Source: Ceratorhiza oryzae-sativae
Taxonomy: Eukaryota; Basidiomycota; Agaricomycetes; Cantharellales; Ceratobasidiaceae
Direction of reading: 5' to 3'
NCBI GenBank assembly: GCA_030998015.1
Contig: JARWMV010000250.1
Span: 186,001 to 250,000, forward strand
DNA length: 64,000 nucleotides
The first letter of the stretch is position 1, and each line of letters begins with the position of its first letter. A program made the translations under genes and the position numbers. A model generated the notes under the pieces. The model ran no database searches, was not told where the DNA came from, and saw nothing but the letters and a program-made list of their open reading frames with translations. Of the stretch, positions 20,863-30,116 are shown piece after piece.

Positions 20863-22026
20863 TTAAGGAAAAATAAAAAATGGCTTCCCTCCTGAGTATA
20901 CCCAGTCTACGTTTTTGGATACCCATAAGTCCCCTTCTTCCCCCTCTATGTCCGTCCAACACTTCATTATGGCCGACTGGCTATTCCCCAGGATCACCGT
21001 CGGCCGTACCTTCATTGACTTCACATGAGCATATCTGCCTGTGAAGTCTGCTTCGTACTGGCTCAGGGCTTTGAGCGAGTACTTCCCGTTTGACTGGACC
21101 ATGTCATCCAGGATCCAGATGTCAGCGTCCTCCGACAGATTCCCCACGTTCCAGACGTTGCACATCCGGCTATGGGAGCCCTTGGATCGCGCAAATGCCG
21201 TCTTCCCAGTTCCTGTTTCGCCTTCGATCACCAGGATGCGATGGCGCACGCCCCTCCCTCTCTTCTCAGACTCTTCCGCAAACCATCGGTCCGCCCTGTC
21301 GATGTGCACCCGGTCTTCTGGGACTTCCAACTCCACCGGGATTGCAGGCATGCATCCCCGGTCCTCCTTATACATGTACTCAGCATATGCTCGTACCGAG
21401 TTCCACGTCGTCACCATCTGGAGGGGGCGCAGGCGCTTGAATGCCTGGTAGTACTCTTTTTTTGTTGCTGAGGCAACAATCTCCGCCCCGTCCTCCAGGT
21501 CCGCCTCCGCCCTCGACCTTTTCCTGCCCTTCCCCTTCACCAGGATTTCCTCCAACCTTTCCAAGGTCAGGTCCCCCGCCATCAGCTCCTCTACCTCCTC
21601 GCCGTTAGCTCCGACATCCTTCCAGAGGTAGTTGAAAGCCTCCCTTGCAGGGTTGCCTCCTGGTCTGTCCTTGAGGTCCTTCAGCAGGATGTTGGGGTGT
21701 TGCCCCTCGAAGTCCCAGAACCAGGTGTTTTGGGTGTTCCAGCCGCCCTTCCGCTCCTGACTGATGGAGAGGGTGTGGACATGGAGGGGCCGGGTTGGGT
21801 CGTAGTTTGGTTCCTCGGGGTTGTGGCGTTCCACCACTGCCAAAGTCGCCCAATGATTTGGCCGTTGGCGGCAGAATGCCTCGTATCGGGCGACGAGCCC
21901 ACTTGAGGGCTGATCGCGTAGCTTCGACCAGGTCAGCAGCACCGCCCTGGTCTGGACGCGGAACCGAGGGGCCGGCGCGGTTTCAGTCGGCTCTTCGGAC
22001 CCTCGATCCGTCGGCGTAGGCCGCAT
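20863..22026 (-). CDS. CRESS-DNA-virus-type replication initiator (geminivirus/genomovirus-like Rep) inside element B
   Basis: A 387-codon uninterrupted ORF. Rolling-circle endonuclease domain (about residues 20-135): motif I VLLTWSKL, motif II PLHVHTLSIS (metal-binding HxH), a GRS-like block NTWFWDFEGQHPNI, motif III NYLWKD with the catalytic Tyr and following Lys. SF3 helicase domain (about residues 250-365): Walker A EGETGTGKT, Walker B IWILDDM, motif C VILGN. Such proteins nick and rejoin a circular ssDNA origin and unwind DNA. All diagnostic residues are present, so it looks recently functional. The GRS-like block points to the geminivirus/genomovirus side of CRESS Reps. It is co-oriented with gag-pol, between ORF3 and the 3' LTR. 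A possible upstream exon at 22057-22192 may add a basic N-terminus. Family assignment is from motifs only; a parvovirus-type or Helitron Rep is excluded by the HxH/YxxK layout with SF3. Confidence 0.88.
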   Translation of the reverse strand: MRPTPTDRGSEEPTETAPAPRFRVQTRAVLLTWSKLRDQPSSGLVARYEAFCRQRPNHWATLAVVERHNPEEPNYDPTRPLHVHTLSISQERKGGWNTQNTWFWDFEGQHPNILLKDLKDRPGGNPAREAFNYLWKDVGANGEEVEELMAGDLTLERLEEILVKGKGRKRSRAEADLEDGAEIVASATKKEYYQAFKRLRPLQMVTTWNSVRAYAEYMYKEDRGCMPAIPVELEVPEDRVHIDRADRWFAEESEKRGRGVRHRILVIEGETGTGKTAFARSKGSHSRMCNVWNVGNLSEDADIWILDDMVQSNGKYSLKALSQYEADFTGRYAHVKSMKVRPTVILGNSQSAIMKCWTDIEGEEGDLWVSKNVDWVYSGGKPFFIFP

Positions 22027-22056
22027 AGAAGCGGGTGAGGGGGCTCAGCTTGATAC

Positions 22057-22192
22057 CGAGGGCGCTGGCGATGGCGACGCCGACCTCTGCCCTTCGCTTG
22101 ATCCGCTTGGCTGGGGTGTTGCCGCGTTCGATCCATTTCCGCTTAGCATCGTTTACAGTTTTAGAGGTATTTGGGGACTGGGAAGAGAGCAT
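22057..22192 (-). CDS. Possible 5' exon of the Rep gene (basic, NLS-like)
   Basis: An ATG at 22192 opens a frame with a basic stretch (AKRIKRRAE). It stops at 21983, overlapping the Rep frame. A candidate 55-base intron at 22002-22056 (GTATCA..GATCGAG) would bring it into the Rep frame. A TATA-like CTTATATAG on the minus strand at about 22229-22237 lies about 40 bases upstream of this ATG, which makes it the likely first codon of the transcript. The alternative is translation from the Rep ATG at 22026. Splicing is inferred. Confidence 0.4.
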
Positions 22193-22693
22193 GAGAGTGT
22201 GGGTTATCTCGGGCCTTGTGCTTGTCTATATAAGCTGCAAGGTCCGTTTTGATTTGTCACATGACTCCGTCTTGCATTTGTTGTGATCACATGACCTTAT
22301 TTCGGTGATGACGCATCTCCGAGGGGTGCCCTCCCATCCATTCCTCCACGTCGGCCTTGATCCTCGCTATGCTCGGGGCCTCCGCTCCCCCACTTCGGTC
22401 GGTGCCCCCTCTCCGACCCCTCCGGTAGTTAGGGGATAGCGTATATTCACGTGACTAGGCTAGGTCATGTGATTCCTGTGCTTTGTTGTTTGTTTTCTGG
22501 CAGGTGGTCACGTGACTAGGCTAGGTCATGTGATTCCCATGCTTTGTTGTTTGTTTTCTGGCAGATGGTCACGTGTCTGTTGGTGTCACCTGACCAGTCC
22601 TTGTTTTGATGTTTGTGCAAGTTATTGTGTTGCACCGTGATTTTTTAATGTTCGTGGTTTTGTTGTTTTCCCTCCTCATCCCATTCTTTACTA
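22193..22693. promoter_or_regulatory. Intergenic region between divergent Rep and small Cys-rich gene
   Basis: Holds promoters for both directions. It includes a 61-bp direct repeat, two copies at 22447-22507 and 22508-22568 with a third start at 22569; each begins TCACGTG. Further variants (TCACATGAC, GGTCATGTGA) occur at 22257-22290. I looked for a geminivirus-like TAATATTAC nonanucleotide on a stem-loop and did not find one. Confidence 0.5.
22447..22568 (+). repeat. 61-bp direct repeat (iteron-like?) upstream of Rep
   Basis: Two 61-bp copies in tandem, nearly identical, each starting TCACGTGACTAGGCTAGG. They lie in the intergenic region of the Rep cassette, where CRESS viruses carry Rep-binding iterons; the same TCACGTGA word recurs in the LTRs of element B. 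Confidence 0.8.
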
Positions 22694-23234
22694 TGCGTGT
22701 TATTTCCCTTAACTACAATCCCCTTGACTGCACCTGCTGGTCTCTCCCTGAGGGGGAGTACTGCGCCTACTGTGATGCTGTGTGCGACGCCTCCCTTGAA
22801 GACTTCTATCAAGGTGTTGGGGATTGGTTCTTCTGTGGGGTGCCAGGTATGTGTGTTTGTTCTTCGTCATTTTCACGTAGCTGACTTGTTCTGTAGAAGA
22901 GCACATCCTCCTTGATGGTCGGGCCCATGAGGCCACCCTTGAGCGTGTCTGGGCGCTCGTTGATCAGGAGTACAAGTCCTTTGAGGAGCGGTCTCACCAG
23001 GCTGCTCTTGCCGAATTCTTTGAGGAGGGCTCTGCTCCCTTGTTTGATGAGGCTTCGCCCTTTGCAGCGTCTGGTTCTGGGTGTTTCCAGAACTACATGG
23101 CCGACCTCCCAGGGGGGGAGGCTCCTTGGCTGCAGCCCGCTACCCAGTCAGCTGTTCGGACCAATAAGAAGGATAACAGGGGCAAGAAGCCCTATACCCG
23201 GCCCCTCAAGGGCAAACGTAAAAATAGAGAGTAA
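22694..23234 (+). CDS. Small two-exon Cys-rich protein divergent from Rep
   Basis: Exon 1 22694-22846, intron 22847-22895 (GTATGT..CTGAC..TGTAG), exon 2 22896-23234; about 163 residues. The N-terminus has closely spaced cysteines (LDCTCWSLP, YCAYCDAVCD, FFCGVP) that could bind zinc. The middle is acidic (YKSFEERSHQAALAEFFEE). The C-terminus is strongly basic (NKKDNRGKKPYTRPLKGKRK), as in nuclear or nucleic-acid-binding proteins. Antisense to the retroelement, divergent from Rep, convergent with ORF3 (stop at 23320). No family recognised. It occupies the place a capsid or accessory gene has in an ambisense CRESS genome, but I see no jelly-roll evidence and it is short for a capsid. Confidence 0.6.
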
Positions 23235-23319
23235 AAGAAATGTATTAAGTTTGGTGTGTAAAAGAAAAAAAAATAAAACTCTTATACATTCGGGAGACAA
23301 TTTGTGGGAGGCAAAGTGG

Positions 23320-24141
23320 TCATATGGGGGTTGGTTCCAACAGTGGCACCTCCTCCAGAGCTTCGACAAGCTCGTTTTCCCACCGGTCCCAGTCCTGTTT
23401 GGCTTCCTCCGCAGCTGGGTCCAGGGTGGGTTCCTTTATTTCTGGCTTGGCTTCTTCCTCAGCCACGACCAGTGATTCTAGGCTTGATGTAAGGCTTGTC
23501 ATATCGGTGTCGTAATTGGTGTTTTTGTTTGGGTGCACCTTCACCCAATTTCGGAAGTCATTCATGTTTGCCTGCTTTGTCCTGATAGCAGTAAATATCT
23601 CATCAGTGGTAGTTGCTTCGAGCAGTCCCACATACGGTGCAGCTGGTGTCAACTTCCATTCTTCCAGCAATGCCTTTGCCCGGCGCTCCACCTCCCAGTC
23701 CCCTCCGTCTGCCATTTGGCCTGTGGCCCTCCTCTGTTGTCTTGCTGCCTTGGTCACCACGTCGACTGTTGGTCCCACGATATTGTCGACGACATACATC
23801 GGTGTTCTTAACAAGGCGTTTCTTGTTGTTGGCTTCCGGCTTCCATGCCATGTCAGGACCCCTAACCTGGGATCCAGGTACTTGTCATCGTCAATCCAGT
23901 TCCTTTCATCCCTTAACTTCTTTGGGATGTATACTAGGTTAGCCCCTGGCAACAGTCGTTCGGCGTACCTCTGGGCGTCTTCCACACTGGAGCAGTACAT
24001 CCCTGGTTTAGGACGATTTTCCCTGCCAGGGTAGGGTGCTGGCCGCCTGGTGGTGGGTGGTTGCCGAAGTGGGGCCACCTGATTTTCAGCAAGTGGGGTG
24101 TAACGGTTGGGATGTGCGACTGGGTGAGTGACGAAAGGCAT
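23320..24141 (-). CDS. ORF3 of element B, unknown protein after pol
   Basis: About 273 codons from the Met at 24141 (MPFVTHPVAHPNRYTPL). It starts 89 bases after the pol stop. The N-terminus is Pro/Arg-rich; the centre has GMYCSSVEDAQRYAERLLPG; the C-terminus is acidic (WDRWENELVEALEE). No protease, envelope or chromodomain motif and no signal peptide or membrane segment. Unlike gag and pol of the same element its frame is intact. The upstream extension to 24342 overlaps pol and lacks support. Function unknown. Confidence 0.6.
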   Translation of the reverse strand: MPFVTHPVAHPNRYTPLAENQVAPLRQPPTTRRPAPYPGRENRPKPGMYCSSVEDAQRYAERLLPGANLVYIPKKLRDERNWIDDDKYLDPRLGVLTWHGSRKPTTRNALLRTPMYVVDNIVGPTVDVVTKAARQQRRATGQMADGGDWEVERRAKALLEEWKLTPAAPYVGLLEATTTDEIFTAIRTKQANMNDFRNWVKVHPNKNTNYDTDMTSLTSSLESLVVAEEEAKPEIKEPTLDPAAEEAKQDWDRWENELVEALEEVPLLEPTPI

Positions 24142-24229
24142 GTTTTTTGGGGTTTCGCAGGTGTGTTGTGGTGCAAGTGAGGTGGTAGAGCAGGCTCTGG
24201 CCTTTCTTGGGTATCTTGGATGGCTCTTT

Positions 24230-27200
24230 TTAAAGCTTTCCAGATCCTCGTTTGGTTCTCTTTGGCCTGCCTTTCGAGTCACCTGAGTGCTGACTTGTCT
24301 TGACTGGCATTGGTGCGTCTGGTAAGCGCCTTTGCAAGTCATTTAGAAGCTCTTTCATGTCAGCAAACTTGCTGGCACGTTCCATTGTGTCTTCTATTGG
24401 GTCGTAGCCCTTCCATCTGATTTGGTAAAACAGCTCGCCATTCTGCCATTCATAATTTGCAATGTGGTCCACCTCGTATTCCTCCTCTCCTTTTTCCGTT
24501 ATGATTGGTGGTGGCTTGGCCTGCCTTCTTCGGAAGTCTTTATCTTCTGTGAATGGCGAGAGGAGATTTACGTGGAATACATTGTGTACACGTATAGTTT
24601 TAGGTAGGTCCAGGCGATATGCGTGGGATGAGATCTTTTCTGTGATTTCAAAGGGCCCCCCTTTTTGGTTGTCCAGTTTCTTGGAGGGTCTCTTGGACGA
24701 GAGGTTTGTTAGGAGCAGCCAAACCTTGTCTCCTACCTTGAATTCCCTGCCTTTCTTTTCCATTTGATTACGCATGTTGTCTGCGGCGGGTGCCTCAGAT
24801 GGTTCTTCTCCCTCTCGGACAACCCATCTTGGGTTTTTTCCATATACTGTTTCAAATGGGGTTTGTCCTGTTGTAGCATTTACGTGGTTGTTATGGCAGA
24901 ATTCGGCAATGGGTAACCATTTTACCCAATCATCTTGTCTATAATTGCAGAAGGTTCTTAAGAACCCTTCTACCCATTGATTTGTCCTTTCCGACAGACC
25001 ATCCGTTTCTGGATGGAAGGCAGTGGAGAATCTGGGCTTTGTCCCAATTCCTTTGTATAGGGCCTTTAGGAATTGGCTGTTAAAGGTTGGCCCTCGGTCT
25101 GAGACAGTAGTTTCTGGGGTCCCGTGATGTCTCCATACTTCCCTTATGAATATTTCTGCCAGTTCTTCTGCATTGGTGCTCTCCAGACATGGTACAAAAT
25201 GGGCCTGCCGGGAGAAGCGATCTATAACTGTCAAAATACTGTCGTACCCCTTTGAGACAGGTAATTTGACGATGAAATCATATGCGACATCTGCCCATGG
25301 TTTCCATGGGATTGGTAAGGACTTCAGGGAGTGCCTTGTTTGTGTCCTTTGCTTCTTTGACACGTTTCACAAGATTCCACGTATCGGTTTACTTGGGCCT
25401 TCATTCCTGGCCAATAGTAATCCCTTGATAGTAATTCTAGTGTTCGGGCTTGTCCCTGATGACCTGCCACTGGGGCGTCATGGCACTCCTCAAGGAGACT
25501 CAACCTCAAGTCCTTGTCATCTGGGATGTAGAGCCTATCGTCATACCTTAATAGGCCCTCCTTCATTTCATACCGTCTAAATTCCTTCTGTACTGAGGGC
25601 GGTAGTTGTTCTTTATTTGCCACACTCAGCCTTAAGGATCTGATAGATTCGTCTTCTTCCTGAGCTTCTTTAAGCTCTTCCCAGAAATTCCCCTGTACTT
25701 CTGCCATGAAACCTATGAACCTTTCTTCTGGAATCATGATCTGTGGTTCCATAGGGGTATCCCCATGGTCGCTCCTTCTGGAAAGGGCATCTGGCTTCTG
25801 TGAGAGTTTCCCTGGTCTGTACACAATCTGAAAATTGAAGGGTGCCAGAGTGAGATACCATCTGGCATGCCTTCTATTCCACATCTGGGCATTTTGCCAG
25901 TACTGGAGGTTCCTATGGTCAGTGTATATCACAATAGGTTCCTCTGTCCCTTCTAAGTATAACCTCCAGTGCTCTAAGGACCTAACAATTGCAAGCAACT
26001 CCTTGTCGTAGGTGTCATAATTTTTCTCTGGTGGGGTGAAGCTCTTCGATAGGAAGGCAATTGGATGCAATCGGTTGTCATCACCCTTTTGGCTTAGTAG
26101 CCCCCATGGCCACTCCTGAGGCGTCTGTTTCCAGTATGTATGGCCTGTTTGGGTTTGGGTGGATCAGGACCGGTTCTCTTGCTACTGCTTCTTTGATAGC
26201 TTCAAATGCTTCCTGTTGTTTTCTTTCCCACAGGAATTTGACATCTTTTTGGGTGAGATCTGTGAGGGGTTTGGCTAAGGTACTAAACTTCTCTATCCAC
26301 CTTCTATAGAACCCCACGAAGCCTAGGAAGGCTTGGACTTCTTTTACTTTGTTAGGTTCTGGCCATTCTAGAACTGCCTTTACCTTTTCCTTTTCCATCG
26401 ATATCCCTTCTGGGGATATGACAATTCCAATGAAGCTTACCTCCTTCACAAAGAACTGACACTTGTGTGGTTTGAGGAAGAGGTGGTTTTCCCTCATTCT
26501 TCTTAACACTTCCCTGACATGTTGTACATGTTCTTCCCTGTTTCTGGAAAACACTAGTACATCGTCCATGTAGATTACCACATAATTGTCTATTATATCA
26601 CGGAACTTTTCCATCATGAACCTGGTAAAGGTTCTTGGTCCTTCTTTTACTCCGAATGGCATGACCAAGCATTCAAACTGGCCTTCTCCTGTCCTGAAAG
26701 CTGTTTTCCATTTGTCTCCCTCTTTTACCCTGATGTTGTTGAACCCCCATCGAACATCCATTTTTGAATAGATGGTTGCATCCTTCAGTCTCTCAATCAA
26801 TTCTATTTGGATTGGAAGTGGAAACCTGTCTGGCTTGGTGATGTCATTCATCTTACGGTAGTCGACTACCAACCTAAGCCCTCCATCTGCTTTGTTCACA
26901 TAGAAACAGGGTGCAGCTACAACTGACTGGCTGGGCCTTATTTTCCCGTTTCTTAGTTCCTCCTCTAGGTACTCCCTGAGCGCCTTTGTTTCTGCTGGTG
27001 ACATACTGTACCTCTTTGCAGGCTTTGGCAGCTCCGCTCCCTCGATCAGGTCCATTTTGAAGTCTAGGTTACCTCGGTGGGGTGGAAGTTCTCGGAAACC
27101 TTCTTCCCCAAATAGGTCTTCAAAATCCCTAAATTCTTCTGGGATTTGTAGGCTTTCACTTGCTGCCCTTGCCTTGATTTCGTCTGGGTATGAGATGGTA

Positions 27201-27481
27201 AGGTCTTTCCAATCTATGATAGGTTCTGCTTCTTCAAGCCATTCTTTCCCTAGGACTATGTCGGTGTCACCTAGGGTCATTACATAAAGGGAGCATTTTA
27301 GTGTCTTCCCTTCCACTTCGATGTTTAGTTCTGCCCTTTCTTCTATGGCATCCTTGATTTCATTTCCATCAATGGCCACAATTGATTTCTTGTGTTTGAG
27401 GGGAGTGGTTGGAATCCCTTTTTCCCTTGAATAGGCCTTATCGATGAAGTTGGTTGAAGATCCTGAGTCAATCAGCGTTTA
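24230..27481 (-). pseudogene. pol: Frameshifted pol of element B
   Basis: Protease active site IDSGSSTNFID (DSG at about 27461-27469) with a TAA at 27479-27481 just before it in frame. RT in 27379-26081 with YMDDVLVFS at about 26560. RNase H starts LETDASGVAMG, then a one-base frame break near 26090; it continues to 25324 with the integrase zinc domain (HDAPVAGHQGQARTLEL, CETCQRSK). A second break near 25350 precedes the integrase core (VIDRFSRQAHFVPC, SDRGPTFNSQFL, HPETDGLSERTNQWVEG). A chromodomain (VDHIANYEWQNGELFY, IRWKGYDP) leads to the stop at 24230. All domains are present but pol cannot be made as one protein unless the breaks are assembly errors. Confidence 0.9.
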
Positions 27482-27619
27482 GCTGGTTCCATGATTCCCT
27501 CTACCGTAGTGTATATTATTGATTGATTACTAGACTTCTTGAGGTAACATACATCTGCGGTAGGGGTTATATTGGGGTCCTCCAACATGGAAGTGGTAGG
27601 ACCAATTAGTTTTCCGACT

Positions 27620-29415
27620 CAGAGCTGCTTTCTTCCTCAACTTGTCTGCTGGCCTTCCCTTGTATCTTAGCTTTGTGTAGGTCCACTGGCCTCGGCACTC
27701 CTTCAGGACATGCCCTGATTTACCGCATTTGATACAGAGTCCTTCTTTCCTTGCCTGTCCTTTTCACTGTTTGGTATCCTTACCATGTTGTTGGTTTGGG
27801 TATTCCCCTGTTTGCCGCTGGTCCCTAAAGGCTTGTTCCCCCTTGTTTGTATTTCGCTGGTGCCCAGGTTGAATTTGATGAGTTGCTGGTCCTTGTATTC
27901 ATTTTCTGGTTTGCAAACTGCATGTCATCCATTTTGCAGGCAAAGTCAATTAATTGATCTAAGGTATATGATGGACCTTCAGCCTCATTTGCCAGTACTT
28001 CAATCCTTAAGATCTCCTGTCGTACTTCGGGTTTTAACCCTTCCCTGAATTGGTCCTTGAGGGCTTCCTGGTTCCAGTCTACCTCTTGGATCAGGATCCG
28101 GAATTGGGTAGCATAATCCAATGCGCTCTTGGTCTGTGTTAATTTCCTTAGTTTCTGGATGGTCTTTTCCTTTATGACTGGGTCATTAAAAGCATCCAGG
28201 AATCCCTTCCTGAAATCCTTCCAGGATGCAAGAATACCTGTGTGTTCGCCTGCTAGTAGTTTCTGGCGGTAAGGTTGTGCCCAGTTTGCTGCTTCCCCCT
28301 CCTCCATGTTCATTAGCACAGCAGATATCTTTTTTCGGTCATCAAAGGCTGATTCGTCATAGTCAGCAAAGAAAAGTTCCATGCTGATTATGAAGTTCTC
28401 TGCTTCCTTCCCTTTTTCCCATTAAATTTGCTGGGTCTCCCTAGTCTCGCCTCCTTAGGAGTGTGGTTTGCTTGGGATGGAGGTTCTGTTCGGGGTCTTA
28501 TTGTGGACTCAGCCTGGAAGGTTCTTCCCAGAAAGGGTGTTCGTACTGGGGAGGCTGAGGGGGATCGTGAGGGGCTTCCTATGACCACCCTAGTTCTTCC
28601 CCTGGTTTCTTCTGTCCTTTCCCTTGGCCTTCCTGCTTCAGTTGTTTTCCGGAGCTCATTTCCTAGATCGGTTACCGTTGTTCTAGTGCGATTAGGATCT
28701 CCCCTGTGTTTTCGGTTTTCTTCTCTAAGCTTTCGAGCTTTCGCTCTTGCATTCCCAGTACCCGGTTTATTTCCATGGAGATGTCCTTTAATTCTTTTAT
28801 CAGGTTCCCCATTTCTGCTTTTAGGTCGTCCTGGTTCTTTGCCACATAGAGGACATTTTTGTTGGATGTTTCCATAGACCTTACCATCCAGTCCACGTTT
28901 CCTTCTTGTCGGGTTAGTGATATTTGACACTGATTTATACCCGTGATTGCCTTTTCTAGTTCCCTATGATTATTGTCTCTAAGTTCCTTGAGCCCCGCCC
29001 TGATGGCCGTGGCAATGGTGTGAATAGGGTTGGCAGTGGCTATGGTTCCGGGACCTGGCTGGGGTTGTGTCCTTGCCTCTTCCGCCAAGGCCGTGCCTTG
29101 TTCGTATATGGTTCGGGTCATATCTTCTACCTCATCCCTCTCTGGATTTGAGATATCTTCTGGGTCTGGATTTATCAGGTGAATTGGCGGTTGAGGGCTG
29201 CGGAGTGGTATTCCCCCTATTTCCCCTCCCAGGATGGGGGCCCGAGTGGGGTTGGGTTGAGCCACTGGTCGTGGGTTTTGTGGCAACCCCCCTGGCATTC
29301 CTTGGAGGGTCTCATCTGGGTTACCTTCCGCCTCTGGGGAAGCAATGGGTTTGGGTGATTGTGGCCTACTATTTGCCACCCTGCTTTGAGATCGAGTTTG
29401 TGGTCTCTGTGACAT
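27620..29415 (-). pseudogene. gag: Frameshifted gag of element B
   Basis: Starts at 29415 (MSQRPQTRSQSRVANS) and reads open to 28672. It continues in a second frame to 28388 (KTTEAGRPRERTEETRGR) and a third from 28382 to 27825 (capsid-like ELFFADYDESAFDDRKKI, QFREGLKPEVRQEIL). The nucleocapsid zinc knuckle CIKCGKSGHVLKEC is at 27695-27736. Two or three frame changes are needed. Coiled-coil-like residues before the capsid region (LIKELKDISMEINRVLGMQ) are typical of Gag assembly domains. Confidence 0.8.
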
Positions 29416-29522
29416 AGTTTCTTTGTGTTCTCTTATGTATCACAGGAGTTAGCTGGTTTTCTCGTGTACTCAGCCCTTAGTATCTGTGCAGTATACTTAT
29501 GTTCGCCACTAGTTAAGTTAAG

Positions 29523-29534
29523 AGCTTGCTTTAT
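29523..29534 (-). other. Self-priming primer-binding site of element B
   Basis: ATAAAGCAAGCT (minus sense), two bases inside the 5' LTR. It is fully complementary to AGCTTGCTTTAT, which in minus sense lies about 30 bases after a TATA box in both LTRs (29665-29676 and 20017-20028). The start of the transcript would therefore anneal to it, as in yeast Tf1. It does not resemble the usual TGG start of a tRNA-primed PBS. Confidence 0.7.
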
Positions 29535-29536
29535 AA

Positions 29537-30111
29537 TGTCGTGACCCTCTGGAGGCTCCCTTGTGGAGCACTTAAGTAGTGGCTGCGTTGACGGTTTGGT
29601 GCTATGCGGTATGTATTGAGTGTTCTAGTTACAGTGTTTGCTATGGTCTATGGTGGTTGACGAGATAAAGCAAGCTGAGGTGTCCAGTCTTGCTTTATCC
29701 TCCTTATATACCTGTGGCTGCGGTGGCTGCAGACGTATTATCTAAGCACACTCCGCAGTAGGTGTAGGTTATGTATAGTACTATGGGTTAGGTAATTGTT
29801 TGTCTTAAGTTTGTGCGGCTCCAAATCTTATAGAGCTGCACAAGGTCCGAGGGTCATGTGACCTTTTGGACTTAAGCACCCGGCGCTTAATCGCTGAATA
29901 AGCGCCGAGGTCACGTGACAACTCGCTCCTCGCTCCAGGTAACATGGGAGAGAAACGCTGGAGCGAGTTCAGGGTAACCACCGGCGCTTAATCATTAGGT
30001 AAGCGCCGAGATCACGTGACCTTGTTTATGGTTTGTTCTGCTTCGGGAAAAATGCCATAAATCTGTACAATATTCGGTTGTTAGGTTATGTCTGCTAGGC
30101 GGGTCATAACA
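29537..30111 (-). repeat. 5' LTR of element B
   Basis: 575 bp, TGTCGTGACC..GGTCATAACA. One full and one partial 101-bp unit (from 29880 and 29981). TATA-like TATATAAGG in minus sense at about 29703-29711. Differs from the other LTR mostly at CpG (for example GCCGCGCGAGG versus GCTGCACAAGG). Confidence 0.93.
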
Positions 30112-30116
30112 GAACC

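Larger units (their letters stand above)
19889..30111 (-). mobile_element. Element B: Ty3/gypsy chromovirus carrying a CRESS-type Rep cassette
   Basis: LTRs at 19889-20564 (676 bp) and 29537-30111 (575 bp), TGTCGTGACC..GGTCATAACA. TSD GAACC at 19884-19888 and 30112-30116, inside the gag of element A. Order on the minus strand: 5' LTR, self-priming PBS, gag (frameshifted), pol (frameshifted), ORF3, Rep, tRNA-like sequence, PPT, 3' LTR. A small spliced gene on the plus strand (22694-23234) lies between ORF3 and Rep. At 10.2 kb it is long for a gypsy element because of this 3' cargo. Confidence 0.93.

Noticed and set aside
20624..20962. 112-codon minus ORF overlapping the Rep end
   Set aside because: Reads in another frame through the Rep C-terminus and the tRNA-like sequence; composition and position say chance.
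22193..22693. Search for a CRESS origin nonanucleotide on a stem-loop
   Set aside because: No TAATATTAC-like loop with a convincing stem was seen; only iteron-like repeats are reported.
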